DNA from: Bacteroidales bacterium | GTDB lineage: Bacteria; Bacteroidota; Bacteroidia; Bacteroidales; UBA932 | NCBI GenBank assembly: GCA_009774765.1 | Contig: VSOK01000051.1 | Span: 1 to 15,969, forward strand | Direction of reading: 5' to 3' | Length of the DNA: 15,969 nucleotides | Shown here: positions 1 through 7,106 of the stretch, piece after piece | How the letters are laid out: each line of letters opens with the position of its first letter | Position numbering within the stretch: position 1 is the stretch's first letter | Notes under the pieces: generated by a model | Database searches by the model: none | What the model saw: only the letters and a program-made list of their open reading frames with translations | Told to the model about the DNA's origin: nothing | Program-made: the position numbers and the translations under genes

Positions 1-497
1 TCGGCGGCGGCATACAGGCTGTCGTAGTCGCTTCCGTCCCGGAGGTTCGCCATCCCCTCGCTGATGGCTTCGTCGGTGAGCGAGGAAATCCACAGGCGTT
101 TGAACGGCTTGGTATAGCCCAGGTAGGAATATATCCAGCGGAAGATGAGTTCCCCTTCGCGGGCACAGTCGGTAGCCACGATAATGCTGTCGCACCGGTC
201 GAACACGCTGTCAATGATTTTCAATTGTTTGGCGGCGGCAACGTCCGTCACCATTCCCTTGTCCGTCCTGACCTGGCGGGACACCAGACGGAACGGGTCC
301 GGCAGCATCGGAAGGTCTTCGGCGGAGGTTTTCGTGTAGCCATACGCGCCGGGCATGGCGAGTGACACCAGATGTCCCAACGCCCACGTGACCATATAAC
401 CGTTACCTGTACAGTAGCCGTCTTTCTTGTCGGTAGCCCCGACCACACGGGCTATATCCATGCCGACACTCGGTTTTTCTGCGATGATTGCTTTCAT
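1..497 (-). CDS. topB: DNA topoisomerase III (type IA), N-terminal part, cut by the window edge
   Basis: Type IA topoisomerase that passes single DNA strands through a transient 5'-phosphotyrosyl break; TopB is a regular member of Bacteroides conjugative elements. Read on the minus strand, the 165 visible residues open with MKAIIAEKPSVG, carrying the invariant TOPRIM glutamate (E7), and continue through a TWALGHLVSLAMP stretch to the second TOPRIM motif VATDCAREGELIFR (residues 107-120; D110, E114). The second aspartate of the classical DxD is replaced by alanine; related TopB proteins commonly have a non-acidic residue there (TDAGRE), so activity is not excluded. The catalytic tyrosine domain lies beyond the window. 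I start at 497 because family members begin directly at the IAEKPS strand; an in-frame ATG at 563 would add 22 residues (MSNRRFPFSGSGSG...) and cannot be excluded. It is the last visible gene of a leftward unit with the two genes on its right. Confidence 0.9.
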   Translation of the reverse strand, partial: MKAIIAEKPSVGMDIARVVGATDKKDGYCTGNGYMVTWALGHLVSLAMPGAYGYTKTSAEDLPMLPDPFRLVSRQVRTDKGMVTDVAAAKQLKIIDSVFDRCDSIIVATDCAREGELIFRWIYSYLGYTKPFKRLWISSLTDEAISEGMANLRDGSDYDSLYAAA

Positions 498-597
498 GTT
501 CGGATAAAATTTAAGCCGTTCCCCGCTACCGGAACCGGAAAACGGGAAACGGCGGTTTGACATATTTTACTTGCTTGTTATAATGGATAGGCGTTTG

Positions 598-882
598 TCA
601 TGCCACCGGCTTGACACCGAGGATTTCAATCAGTGCCTCGCCGTCCTTGCGTACCAGTTGCAGGGTGGCGTCCATCACCACGTCCACGCCCAGCAGCACA
701 AGGCTGAGTGACATCACTTTCGTCTTTTCTCCCCGGAGCAAAGTGTCAAGTTCCCCCGACATTTCCAGCTCGTCCTTCAGGATACCGATTCCCGCCAGTT
801 CATCCCAGTTCACATCTTCCGCCTTGAAAGGCATGTTGCTCATATTGTTCATGTTCATATTTCCGATTTTTTGATTTGACAT
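598..882 (-). CDS. Small DUF4099-like protein
   Basis: A 94-residue protein with a low-complexity Met/Asn-rich start (MSNQKIGNMNMNNMSNM) followed by one compact domain, residues 21-94: VNWDELAGIGILKDELEMSG, then LDTLLRGEKTKVMSLSLVLL and DATLQLVRKDG. The same pattern (INWEELKNFGL...LLDQMLKGYKTNQLVPISM...DARLSF) occurs in the neighbouring large protein, residues 173-225, so this is a free-standing relative of its DUF4099 domain. It starts 15 nt after the stop of that gene and is followed about 100 nt later by topB, so the three are probably co-transcribed. Function is unknown; domain sharing suggests that the two proteins act in the same process or on the same partner. No membrane segment or catalytic motif is visible. 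Confidence 0.8.
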   Translation of the reverse strand: MSNQKIGNMNMNNMSNMPFKAEDVNWDELAGIGILKDELEMSGELDTLLRGEKTKVMSLSLVLLGVDVVMDATLQLVRKDGEALIEILGVKPVA

Positions 883-897
883 TCGTTTGATTCACAC

Positions 898-2667
898 TCA
901 GGCTATGCTTGCCCCCTTGGACTTGCGGCCAGTCTGTTCCTGTCCCTGCTTTTGGGCGTTCGCCACCACGTTGCGCTGCGAGGCGTCACGCTTGCGGTCG
1001 GGATTCTCGTTGTAGAAGTCCAGCCTGCCCTGGTTGAAGTTCGCCTTGACATACTGCGAGATGGTCTTGCCGTCGTAGCCCTTGATGCCCTCGACCAGTA
1101 CCGCCTTGCCGCTCTGGAGGTCGGCACGCTGGTTGCGTGTCAGTTTCACGTCCCATACCTTTTCCGGTATCTTGAACTCGGCACGCTGCTCGAAGCCGTC
1201 CGGCGTGCGTGAGTAGCTCAGGCGTCCCGTCTCCAGATCCGCCTTGATGAAGGAGGAGAATTCCTCGCCCTTGCGGTTCACCATGTCATTGAGGAAGATA
1301 GCCCTGCCTTCCCGCAACTCTTTCTGTTCCTCGGCGGTGATTTTCACGCCATTGATTTCATCCGGGATGTAGATTTCACGTGCTCCCTCCGGGGAATCGG
1401 GATTGTAGCGGGTGTAGGCGGGTCTGCCAGTGGCTTCGTCCAGCTTGACGTATGAGGAGAATATCTCACCGTCCTTGCGTTCCATATCCTTCACGAAGAT
1501 GGCCTTACCCGCATTGAGGTCTTCAATCTGCTGCTTGGTAAGTTCCACTCCGCCCAGCGAATGCCGGTTGAAGAGCTTGTCGTTCTCGAAGATGTATTCG
1601 ATGCCCCTGCGTTCGGCGTTGACCTGTATATGGGCATCGAACTCCTTGCCGCTGTTTGAAATCATGCCCTCGATGAACACTTTCTTGCCCTCACGCAGGT
1701 CGTCCTGCTCCTGCTGTGTCAGTTCCACACCTTTGAGCTCACGGGGTATGAAGACGTTCTCTGCCTTCATTGCCACGACCTCGTTGGTGAGTTTGTCAAT
1801 ACTGATGAAAGACGGGATGTATTCGCCGTTGCGTCCTTTCAGTTCCACCACACGTCCCATGTTGCCCGTCTCCAGCAGGTTCTTCTTGTCCTCGTCGGAG
1901 AAGATGTGACCGAAATACGGACGTTCGAGTTCGGGTTTCTGACGGATGCCGTGGATACCTAATACGATAGGGCCTCCTGCTGACTGTTGGAACGACAGTC
2001 GGGCATCGGTGCGCAGCACGGCGGAGCCGAAGTTCATGCTGATGGGCACTAACTGGTTGGTCTTGTAGCCCTTGAGCATCTGGTCGAGTAGTCCGCGCTC
2101 CATGAGGTATTCACGGGACAGGCCGAAGTTCTTCAGTTCCTCCCAGTTGATCATGGACTCGTTGTAGCGGTACTTGGGTTGCTGCGTGCCGTCACCCTGT
2201 GCGGCCTGCTGCTGTGTCTCATTTTTCTTTGCCATTTCTTCTTGATTTTGATTGTTGATACTTTGGTTTTCCTTGTCGCGTGGGACTATCTCGTATTTTT
2301 TGAGGAAGTCTTCCACTGCTTTTGTCTGCTTTCCGGCGGCGAGGTCTTCGATGGCCTGCTTCACTTCCGGGTTGTCCAGCGTGTCCTCCTTGACGGAGAG
2401 GATGCCGAAACGGGTCGGGTCTTTGAGCTGGCTCCAGAAATTCTTGATGAAGTTCTCGAACATGTTGGCGTACCGGTCGATTTTCAGGAAGGAGTTGCTG
2501 TGTTCCTTATCCGCAGGAACGGTGCTGTATTTCCCGTCCTTCCCGATTTTTGACACCGCCTGTAAAATCAGTTCCATCTTGTCGAGGATGAACACGATGT
2601 CACTCATCTGCTCGTTCTCGGTCACTTGCGGCTTTTGGGGGTCGTCCCTTACATTTTTCTTTGCCAT
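898..2667 (-). CDS. DUF4099/DUF3945 repeat protein of a conjugative element
   Basis: A 589-residue soluble protein typical of Bacteroides conjugative elements, next to topB; its biochemical role is unknown. Residues 1-130 form an N-terminal region (MSDIVFILDKMELILQAVSKIG, KIDRYANMFENFIKNFW). Residues 131-170 are a Gln/Asn-rich linker. Residues 173-243 are a DUF4099-type domain (INWEELKNFGLSREYLMERG, LDQMLKGYKTNQLVPISM). Residues 245-560 hold about five tandem DUF3945-type repeats, each starting VxLT/VKIT-xxQ..DL..GK, then an F(I/V)..M...G.EF core and ending in a ..TGR..Y strand; four clear repeats begin near 314, 374, 441 and 507, with a more diverged one from about 250. The C-terminus is basic and polar. 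An internal MAKKN at residue 145 copies the N-terminus, see findings. The start at 2667 follows an AT-rich leader with a possible promoter. Confidence 0.88.
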   Translation of the reverse strand: MAKKNVRDDPQKPQVTENEQMSDIVFILDKMELILQAVSKIGKDGKYSTVPADKEHSNSFLKIDRYANMFENFIKNFWSQLKDPTRFGILSVKEDTLDNPEVKQAIEDLAAGKQTKAVEDFLKKYEIVPRDKENQSINNQNQEEMAKKNETQQQAAQGDGTQQPKYRYNESMINWEELKNFGLSREYLMERGLLDQMLKGYKTNQLVPISMNFGSAVLRTDARLSFQQSAGGPIVLGIHGIRQKPELERPYFGHIFSDEDKKNLLETGNMGRVVELKGRNGEYIPSFISIDKLTNEVVAMKAENVFIPRELKGVELTQQEQDDLREGKKVFIEGMISNSGKEFDAHIQVNAERRGIEYIFENDKLFNRHSLGGVELTKQQIEDLNAGKAIFVKDMERKDGEIFSSYVKLDEATGRPAYTRYNPDSPEGAREIYIPDEINGVKITAEEQKELREGRAIFLNDMVNRKGEEFSSFIKADLETGRLSYSRTPDGFEQRAEFKIPEKVWDVKLTRNQRADLQSGKAVLVEGIKGYDGKTISQYVKANFNQGRLDFYNENPDRKRDASQRNVVANAQKQGQEQTGRKSKGASIA

Positions 2668-2706
2668 AACTTTGAGTTTTTAGCGTTGATAATGAATTTG
2701 TCACCG

Positions 2707-2714
2707 CAAATATA
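2707..2714 (-). promoter_or_regulatory. Candidate Bacteroides -7 element for the DUF3945-topB unit
   Basis: On the minus strand this reads TATATTTG, a full match to the Bacteroides -7 consensus TAnnTTTG, 40 nt upstream of the ATG at 2667. The sequence is AT-rich and I see no good -33 TTTG at the usual 19-20 nt spacing, so the assignment rests on the -7 element and its position alone. Confidence 0.45.
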
Positions 2715-3091
2715 TATTGCAAATTTTGATAAATAATTGATTTATAATTCGTTGTACTATACATTGCATCACTTGTCATCACGTTTCACCGCAGGGGTGA
2801 CAGCGTGGGAACGAAAAAGGGAAAAACAGAGGGAAAAGGGCGGGACACAAGGTACGGGAAGGCAGAGAGAAACCGATGTAGGGAAAGGAGACGAAGAGGA
2901 GAAAAAGAAAACCTGTATTATGCAGAGTTGAGAGCGAGCTGCTTTTGTCCCCACTTCCTTGTTTTTCTCATAAGACAGGCGGCTGAAAGAAAAATAAATT
3001 ACCGGTCGGACGGAGTTCCAATTGAGACGGTCTGATTTTGTAAAATACCGCCGCCTGGTTTTGTCTTGACCTTGTTCTATGCGTCGTAGGT

Positions 3092-3261
3092 CGCTTCGCT
3101 TGCTAAGTCCCGAACCATTCACCCAACTCGGACGGCGATACCGGAACGTTTTTTCGAAGAAAAATTACCGCAGGGAATTTTTTGCACGAAAACCGGAGGC
3201 CTGAACGTGAAAGGTATCGTCCTCCGAGTTATCTTCTCAAAGGGACTTAGTGAGTGAAGCG
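3092..3261. repeat. Imperfect 20-bp inverted repeat flanking a hairpin
   Basis: The arm at 3092-3111 (CGCTTCGCTTGCTAAGTCCC) is the reverse complement, with three mismatches, of the arm at 3242-3261 (GGGACTTAGTGAGTGAAGCG). The arms are 130 bp apart and enclose the hairpin at 3151-3192. No transposase lies between them, so this is not a complete insertion sequence. It could be a regulatory or structural element, or a remnant of a small non-autonomous element; the sequence alone does not decide. Confidence 0.6.
3151..3192. repeat. Hairpin with ACCGC-containing loop (copy 1 of a spacer motif)
   Basis: TTTTCG (3151-3156) pairs with CGAAAA (3187-3192) and AAAATT (3161-3166) with AATTTT (3176-3181), separated by a small internal loop, with ACCGCAGGG (3167-3175) as the terminal loop. 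The arrangement, including ACCGC at the start of the loop, resembles the stronger hairpin at 8815-8861. Confidence 0.5.
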
Positions 3262-3328
3262 AGACTTAGGATGGCTGTTTATGGAAGAATATGGAAAAAT
3301 TACCCTTTGAACGAAGATATGCATCGTC

Positions 3329-3369
3329 TTAGTGCAATGGTAATCATTTTTTGAGTACCTTTGCACTAA
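3329..3369 (+). promoter_or_regulatory. AbiE promoter with inverted-repeat operator
   Basis: TACCTTTG (3356-3363) is a perfect Bacteroides -7 element. It lies between two arms of an exact 9-bp inverted repeat, TTAGTGCAA (3329-3337) and TTGCACTAA (3361-3369), separated by 23 bp. The left arm covers the place where a -33 element would sit (no good TTTG is present there) and the right arm overlaps the end of the -7 element and the expected transcription start near 3370. AbiEi antitoxins studied in other bacteria repress their own promoter by binding inverted repeats, so this is a natural site for autoregulation by the next gene. The leader before the ATG at 3381 would be only about 11 nt. Confidence 0.7.
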
Positions 3370-3380
3370 AATTACGCATC

Positions 3381-4184
3381 ATGACAATACGTGAATGGAT
3401 TAGAGATAGAGAGATAAGTGGATTTCCAACTTTTTCAGTTGAAGAAATTAGGTTGGCATTACCACATTGTTCAGAGCAGGTCATTAAAAATGATTTGTTC
3501 CGTATGTCATCACAAGGTATAATATATCCGGTCTATAAAGGTTTCTACGTTATTATTCCTCCTCATTATGCTGCCAAAAGAATGGTACCACCGATATATT
3601 ACATAGATCAGTTGATGTCGTATCTAAACAAGCCTTATTATATTAGTCTCTTAAATGCGGCAGAAATTCATGGGGCAGCTCATCAACGTCCACAGAAATT
3701 TTCTGTAATGTCGGTATTTCCAAAGTCTTCTGTTTCGCAATCAAAGAACAATACGCTTGTTTGGGTATACCGCAAGGAAATTCCAACAGATTTTTTGTTA
3801 TCAAAAAATTCTGAAACAGGAGTGATATATTATTCAAATGCAGAATTGACAGCTCTTGACATTGTACAATATGAGCAATATATAGGGGGACTTTCAAGAG
3901 CAGCTACTATATTGGAAGAACTTACAGAAAAATTAGATTTTCGTGGTGCTTCCAATAAGTTGTTTGGTTATACGTCAATCGCAACTATACAACGATTGGG
4001 ATATATACTGGATGAAGTTCTAAATGCAGCAGAAATTGCAGATACGCTATATATGGAATTGACTTCATATGTAAAGCGTTTCAAATATATTCCTCTAACT
4101 ACTAATAAATCAAAAGATTGCGCGGAAAGGAATAACCGTTGGAAAATTTTTGCAAATACGATAATAGAAACTGACGAAATATGA
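3381..4184 (+). CDS. abiEi: AbiEi-type antitoxin / transcriptional repressor
   Basis: Antitoxin of a type IV AbiE toxin-antitoxin system, expected to counter the toxin indirectly and to repress the operon. From the ATG at 3381 it has 267 residues. Residues 1-57 look like a winged helix-turn-helix ending in the wing GIIYPVYKGFYVIIP (46-60). Residues 72-105 hold the family signature IYYIDQLMSYL...YYISLLNAAEIHGAAHQRPQ, the start of the C-terminal antitoxin domain. I reject the in-frame TTG at 3351 as start because the -7 promoter element lies inside that extension. The stop overlaps the toxin start by four bases (ATGA), so the pair is translationally coupled. The gene is clearly richer in A+T than the conjugation genes on both sides and runs opposite to them, consistent with acquired cargo. 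Family assignment is firm; activity is inferred. Confidence 0.88.
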   Translation: MTIREWIRDREISGFPTFSVEEIRLALPHCSEQVIKNDLFRMSSQGIIYPVYKGFYVIIPPHYAAKRMVPPIYYIDQLMSYLNKPYYISLLNAAEIHGAAHQRPQKFSVMSVFPKSSVSQSKNNTLVWVYRKEIPTDFLLSKNSETGVIYYSNAELTALDIVQYEQYIGGLSRAATILEELTEKLDFRGASNKLFGYTSIATIQRLGYILDEVLNAAEIADTLYMELTSYVKRFKYIPLTTNKSKDCAERNNRWKIFANTIIETDEI

Positions 4185-4975
4185 TAAACAGAACAGCCAT
4201 AACTCAATGGAATAAGATAGTTCCATGGAATGACAACGCACAAGTAGAGCAAGACCTCATTATATCACGTGCGTTAGTCGCTATTTTTAGCGATGAGTTT
4301 CTTGCTTCACAATTAGCATTCAGGGGAGGAACTGCACTTCATAAACTATATCTGACGCCACAGCCCAGATATAGTGAAGATATTGACTTAGTTCAAATTA
4401 CTCCCGGACCGATAAAGCCAATAATGTTCAGACTTGGGGAAGTTTTGGATTTTTTGCCGGATAGAGTAACAAAACAAAAACGATATAATAACACGATGTT
4501 GTTTCGTATGGAGTCGGAAATACCTCCCACAATTCCTCTACGCTTAAAAATCGAGATAAACTGTTTTGAGCATTTCAATGAACTCGGATTAGTCAAAATA
4601 CCATTTGAAATGGAAAACAGTTGGTTTTCCGGCAAGTGCGAAGTAACAACATATCGTTTAAATGAACTGTTGGGAACAAAACTGAGAGCCTTGTACCAAA
4701 GGAAAAAGGGTCGTGACCTTTTTGACTTGTATGTCGCTTTGTCTGAAGCATCAGTTGATGTCGAAGAAATTATGCGTTGTTACCACCGTTATATGTCTTT
4801 TGTTGTTCAACAACCACCGACATACAAACAGTTCATTAACAATATGGAAGAGAAGATGTCTGACCCTGAGTTCTTAGGAGATACACAAAATCTTATCCGT
4901 CCGGAGAGGGAGTTCAATCCTCAGTTGGGGTACGACCTTGTTCGCTCTCAATTGATAGATCGGTTACAAAAATAA
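4181..4975 (+). CDS. abiEii: AbiEii/AbiGii-type nucleotidyltransferase toxin
   Basis: A 264-residue member of the DNA polymerase beta-like nucleotidyltransferase superfamily, the toxic partner of AbiE systems; characterised relatives (MenT/AbiEii group) transfer nucleotides to an RNA target and stop growth. The expected motifs are all present: FRGGTALHKLY (47-57, glycine-rich nucleotide site), SEDIDL (65-70, metal-binding D67 and D69), RLKIEIN (121-127, candidate third acidic residue), and the conserved block beginning LLGTKLRALYQR (163-174) and ending GRDLFDLY (177-184). Nothing appears truncated or mutated in these motifs, so the enzyme is probably active. It overlaps the antitoxin stop by four bases and is followed after 15 nt by the next gene. 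Whether it acts as phage defence, element stabilisation or both cannot be read from sequence. Confidence 0.92.
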   Translation: MINRTAITQWNKIVPWNDNAQVEQDLIISRALVAIFSDEFLASQLAFRGGTALHKLYLTPQPRYSEDIDLVQITPGPIKPIMFRLGEVLDFLPDRVTKQKRYNNTMLFRMESEIPPTIPLRLKIEINCFEHFNELGLVKIPFEMENSWFSGKCEVTTYRLNELLGTKLRALYQRKKGRDLFDLYVALSEASVDVEEIMRCYHRYMSFVVQQPPTYKQFINNMEEKMSDPEFLGDTQNLIRPEREFNPQLGYDLVRSQLIDRLQK

Positions 4976-4990
4976 AATCATAAAATTATC

Positions 4991-6292
4991 ATGGATTTTT
5001 ATAAGAGACAACGTTTAGATCTTTCCGAATGGGTCATTCATTTTGTTCATGACAGAAAGCCTGATGATGATCCAACTACATTGTCAGATATAGCAATAAT
5101 GGAGGGATTTACAGGAGATATGAGATTGCCTGATTATTATGATAAGGATGGGAAATCTCATAATATTTTTACTGCTGTTGAAGAAAATGAGTATTCAGTA
5201 GCTGAAGATGCTTCTGCTTTCGAAATATTAAATAAAATTCTTCATGATGGATATATAAAAAGCGGTTGGTCGTTACGTAAATTAAGCCCAACCATATATG
5301 GTCCTAAATCCGCAGTCTGTTTCACTGAAATGCCTTTGTATGCTTTAGTAGATTATGCCAAGACCAGACGGGTATCTGGATATGTTGGTAATTATGGTAT
5401 TGCATTTCGGCGTAATGAATTATTTGCAGCAGGAGCAAGGAATGCAATTTATGGATTATCAACGAAACATTTGGAAGCGGAATTTGATGATAGAGGAATT
5501 TTTCAGGGCAGATTATTATCTGTAAAAGAGACTGGCATTGGCATCCAAGAACAATATCGCTATGTTGCGACAAATTTGATAAAAGGAGATAGGTTTAATG
5601 AAAAGGTAATTGATTGGACGCATGAAAGAGAATGGAGATGGGCACTTCCATATGATAGTCTCGGAGTACCAGGTTTACCCTTTTTCCTATCAAAGGAATA
5701 TGCAGATTTCTTTACTGATATCATCATCATTGTTCCAACCGATGAAGAGATGGAACTTGTTTTGAACCACCTTAAAACATTATATGACGCAGGTTCTACG
5801 AATGCTGGAAGAAAATATGATAAAAATAAAATAGCGGCTGCAAGGGTTTTATCATTGGAAAGTATTTCGCATTTTTCAAATACAGATATAAGTCAATTGA
5901 AAATAGATAATCTTCCTATTAAACAAATGAGAGTGATTCCTAATTTTATTGTCACACATGAACTTGACCGTAAAATAAGGAACGCAGCATTAGAAGCGAG
6001 TAAAAAGGCAGACGAAGCAATAAAAGATTTTTTATCAAAAAATCCTGATTTCGATGAAAATAAAGGTGCTTGGGGTTGGGCTTATGTATGTACACAAAAT
6101 ATTTCAGAAACAACACAGGCCTTACAAAATGCCAGCTTATCTAAAACCTATTCCGATGGTATTTACAGGCTTCATTTAGTCGATTACAAAACATCAAATT
6201 TGAATTTGTTAGAAGTGGGTGCGGAAGCGGCAGCTAAATATTTGACTAAAGAATTAGAACAACCCTTTTTTGTTATTACGCAATTAGATTGA
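4991..6292 (+). CDS. Uncharacterised 433-residue protein, third gene of the AbiE operon (DUF2971/DUF4427-like?)
   Basis: I do not recognise this protein with certainty. Visible features: an acidic N-terminal region (1-75); a conserved-looking core with GPKSAVCFTEMPLYAL (104-119), a segment YGIAFRRNELFAAGAR (135-150) followed by NAIYG, and WTHEREWRWALP (209-220); a hydrophobic strand FTDIIIIVPTDEE (241-253); and a C-terminal region (about 325-433) with a charged helix (AALEASKKADEAIKDF). The CFTE / YGIAF..L...GA / W..EREWR series recalls DUF2971- and DUF4427-type proteins, which have no settled function; this is pattern memory, not a database match. There is no signal peptide or membrane segment, so it is probably cytoplasmic. 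The gap to the toxin gene is only 15 nt, the direction is the same and the A+T-rich composition matches, indicating one operon and a possible defence role. It converges on the DUF4120-like gene across about 54 bp. Confidence 0.72.
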   Translation: MDFYKRQRLDLSEWVIHFVHDRKPDDDPTTLSDIAIMEGFTGDMRLPDYYDKDGKSHNIFTAVEENEYSVAEDASAFEILNKILHDGYIKSGWSLRKLSPTIYGPKSAVCFTEMPLYALVDYAKTRRVSGYVGNYGIAFRRNELFAAGARNAIYGLSTKHLEAEFDDRGIFQGRLLSVKETGIGIQEQYRYVATNLIKGDRFNEKVIDWTHEREWRWALPYDSLGVPGLPFFLSKEYADFFTDIIIIVPTDEEMELVLNHLKTLYDAGSTNAGRKYDKNKIAAARVLSLESISHFSNTDISQLKIDNLPIKQMRVIPNFIVTHELDRKIRNAALEASKKADEAIKDFLSKNPDFDENKGAWGWAYVCTQNISETTQALQNASLSKTYSDGIYRLHLVDYKTSNLNLLEVGAEAAAKYLTKELEQPFFVITQLD

Positions 6293-6346
6293 ATAGTTTG
6301 ATAAAATACCCCATTTTTACATATTTTCAATGGTGATTTTTCAAAT

Positions 6347-6640
6347 TTAGGTATGTATGCTCCACCCGTGAAACGGTCCTCCAATCATTACGGCAAATGA
6401 TTGATCCGGCTTTCCATGATAGAGCAACCCTCCGACAACACCTCTTGTCCCGTCCTTCGCCACTTCTGCGAACCCGAATGAATATGGCGAGGAATCATAA
6501 TACAATTCTATTTCGTACCTGCCATTGGAGTTGACCTCCCATTGCTTGAGGCGTTCGATACATTTCTTCAACGTTTCGTCTCCGATGCTTTCAGCATACT
6601 TGATAGTTTTCTCGTAGTGCTCCTGGCATTTAATTTTCAT
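6347..6640 (-). CDS. DUF4120-like small protein
   Basis: A 97-residue protein that I recognise as the DUF4120 type common in Bacteroides mobile elements: an N-terminal helix (EHYEKTIKYAESIGDETLKK), then a beta-rich part with IELYYDSSPYSFGF (44-57), GVVGGLLYHGKPDQSF (66-81) and a terminal GWSIHT. Function is unknown and no catalytic motif stands out. It is the last gene of a six-gene leftward series with short gaps (28 nt to the gene before it) and converges with the AbiE cargo operon. The start follows an AT-rich leader typical of Bacteroides. Confidence 0.75.
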   Translation of the reverse strand: MKIKCQEHYEKTIKYAESIGDETLKKCIERLKQWEVNSNGRYEIELYYDSSPYSFGFAEVAKDGTRGVVGGLLYHGKPDQSFAVMIGGPFHGWSIHT

Positions 6641-6668
6641 ATTGGATTGAATTTTAATTTGTTATTAT

Positions 6669-7088
6669 TTAAAAATTCTCAAAAGAGTGTATTTCTGTGA
6701 CAAGGAAATCTTCCTTGCCGTATTCGCACAAAGACAACAGTTCCGAAAGGGAGTTACAATAGAAGAAAACATCATAATCCCCATTAGGATTGCAGTCCGT
6801 GGATAGTCTTATTTTTACCGTTTCAATCTTGTTGCTGTCTTTCCATACAATGTCGCAGACAGCATAATCCGGTTCTTCAACATGCAATTCCATAAATTGT
6901 CGGAAATATTTTTCAATCTCCGATTTCACCTCGTCCGTATCAGTCAGTATACAACTGTCGCCACATGTCTCGCACCAACCATACAAGAACGCTTCATCGG
7001 TATAGTTCCGCAGCTCATTGGTGTTGGGGTTTATCATAGCCTCGCACGAGACATCCAAGCTGCCGCATCTTGTACAAATCGTATTCAT
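6669..7088 (-). CDS. Hypothetical protein with N-terminal zinc ribbon, paralogue of its neighbour
   Basis: A 139-residue protein. Residues 1-50 contain two CxxC pairs, C5-C8 (CTRC) and C39-C42 (CETC), spaced as in a zinc ribbon. Residues 52-131 (DEVKSEIEKYF..., EEPDYAVCDIVW, YDVFFYCNSLSELLSL, YGKEDF) align over their whole length with residues 71-154 of the adjacent upstream protein (DEVKKEI..., SEPHYADCTIRW, DEIFFYCDSINDLKSL, KGKEDF). The two genes are therefore tandem paralogues with exchanged N-terminal modules. Function is unknown; the shared domain is acidic and aromatic, and the ribbon could mediate protein or nucleic-acid contact. The gap to the upstream gene is 18 nt, so they are co-transcribed. 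Confidence 0.75.
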   Translation of the reverse strand: MNTICTRCGSLDVSCEAMINPNTNELRNYTDEAFLYGWCETCGDSCILTDTDEVKSEIEKYFRQFMELHVEEPDYAVCDIVWKDSNKIETVKIRLSTDCNPNGDYDVFFYCNSLSELLSLCEYGKEDFLVTEIHSFENF

Positions 7089-7106
7089 TGCCGTATCACT
7101 TTTAGT

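Larger units (their letters stand above)
2668..3355. other. Long spacer without a supported gene
   Basis: About 690 bp between the leftward DUF3945 gene and the rightward AbiE operon. Short open frames exist on both strands (for example 2737-2931, 2805-3035 and 2769-3122) but they overlap each other, are compositionally extreme and resemble no family I know. Contents that can be seen: an AT-rich promoter-like stretch (2700-2760), a strongly purine-rich tract on the plus strand (about 2808-2915), a 20-bp imperfect inverted repeat (3092-3111 and 3242-3261), a hairpin between its arms (3151-3192), and the left arm of the AbiE operator (3329-3337). Confidence 0.6.

Noticed and set aside
2737..3122. 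Short frames on both strands of the left spacer
   Set aside because: Overlapping, compositionally extreme (purine-rich or its complement), without plausible start context or family resemblance.
3092..3261. Inverted repeat as the ends of an insertion sequence
   Set aside because: Only 130 bp lie between the arms, there is no transposase, and no flanking target duplication was seen.
3351..3380. TTG start of the AbiEi frame, 30 nt upstream of the chosen ATG
   Set aside because: The extension contains the -7 promoter element and the right operator arm, so it would not be part of the main transcript.
6293..6346. Bidirectional terminator between the cargo operon and the DUF4120-like gene
   Set aside because: Only a weak CCATT/AATGG pairing with a 14-nt loop is present; not strong enough to list.
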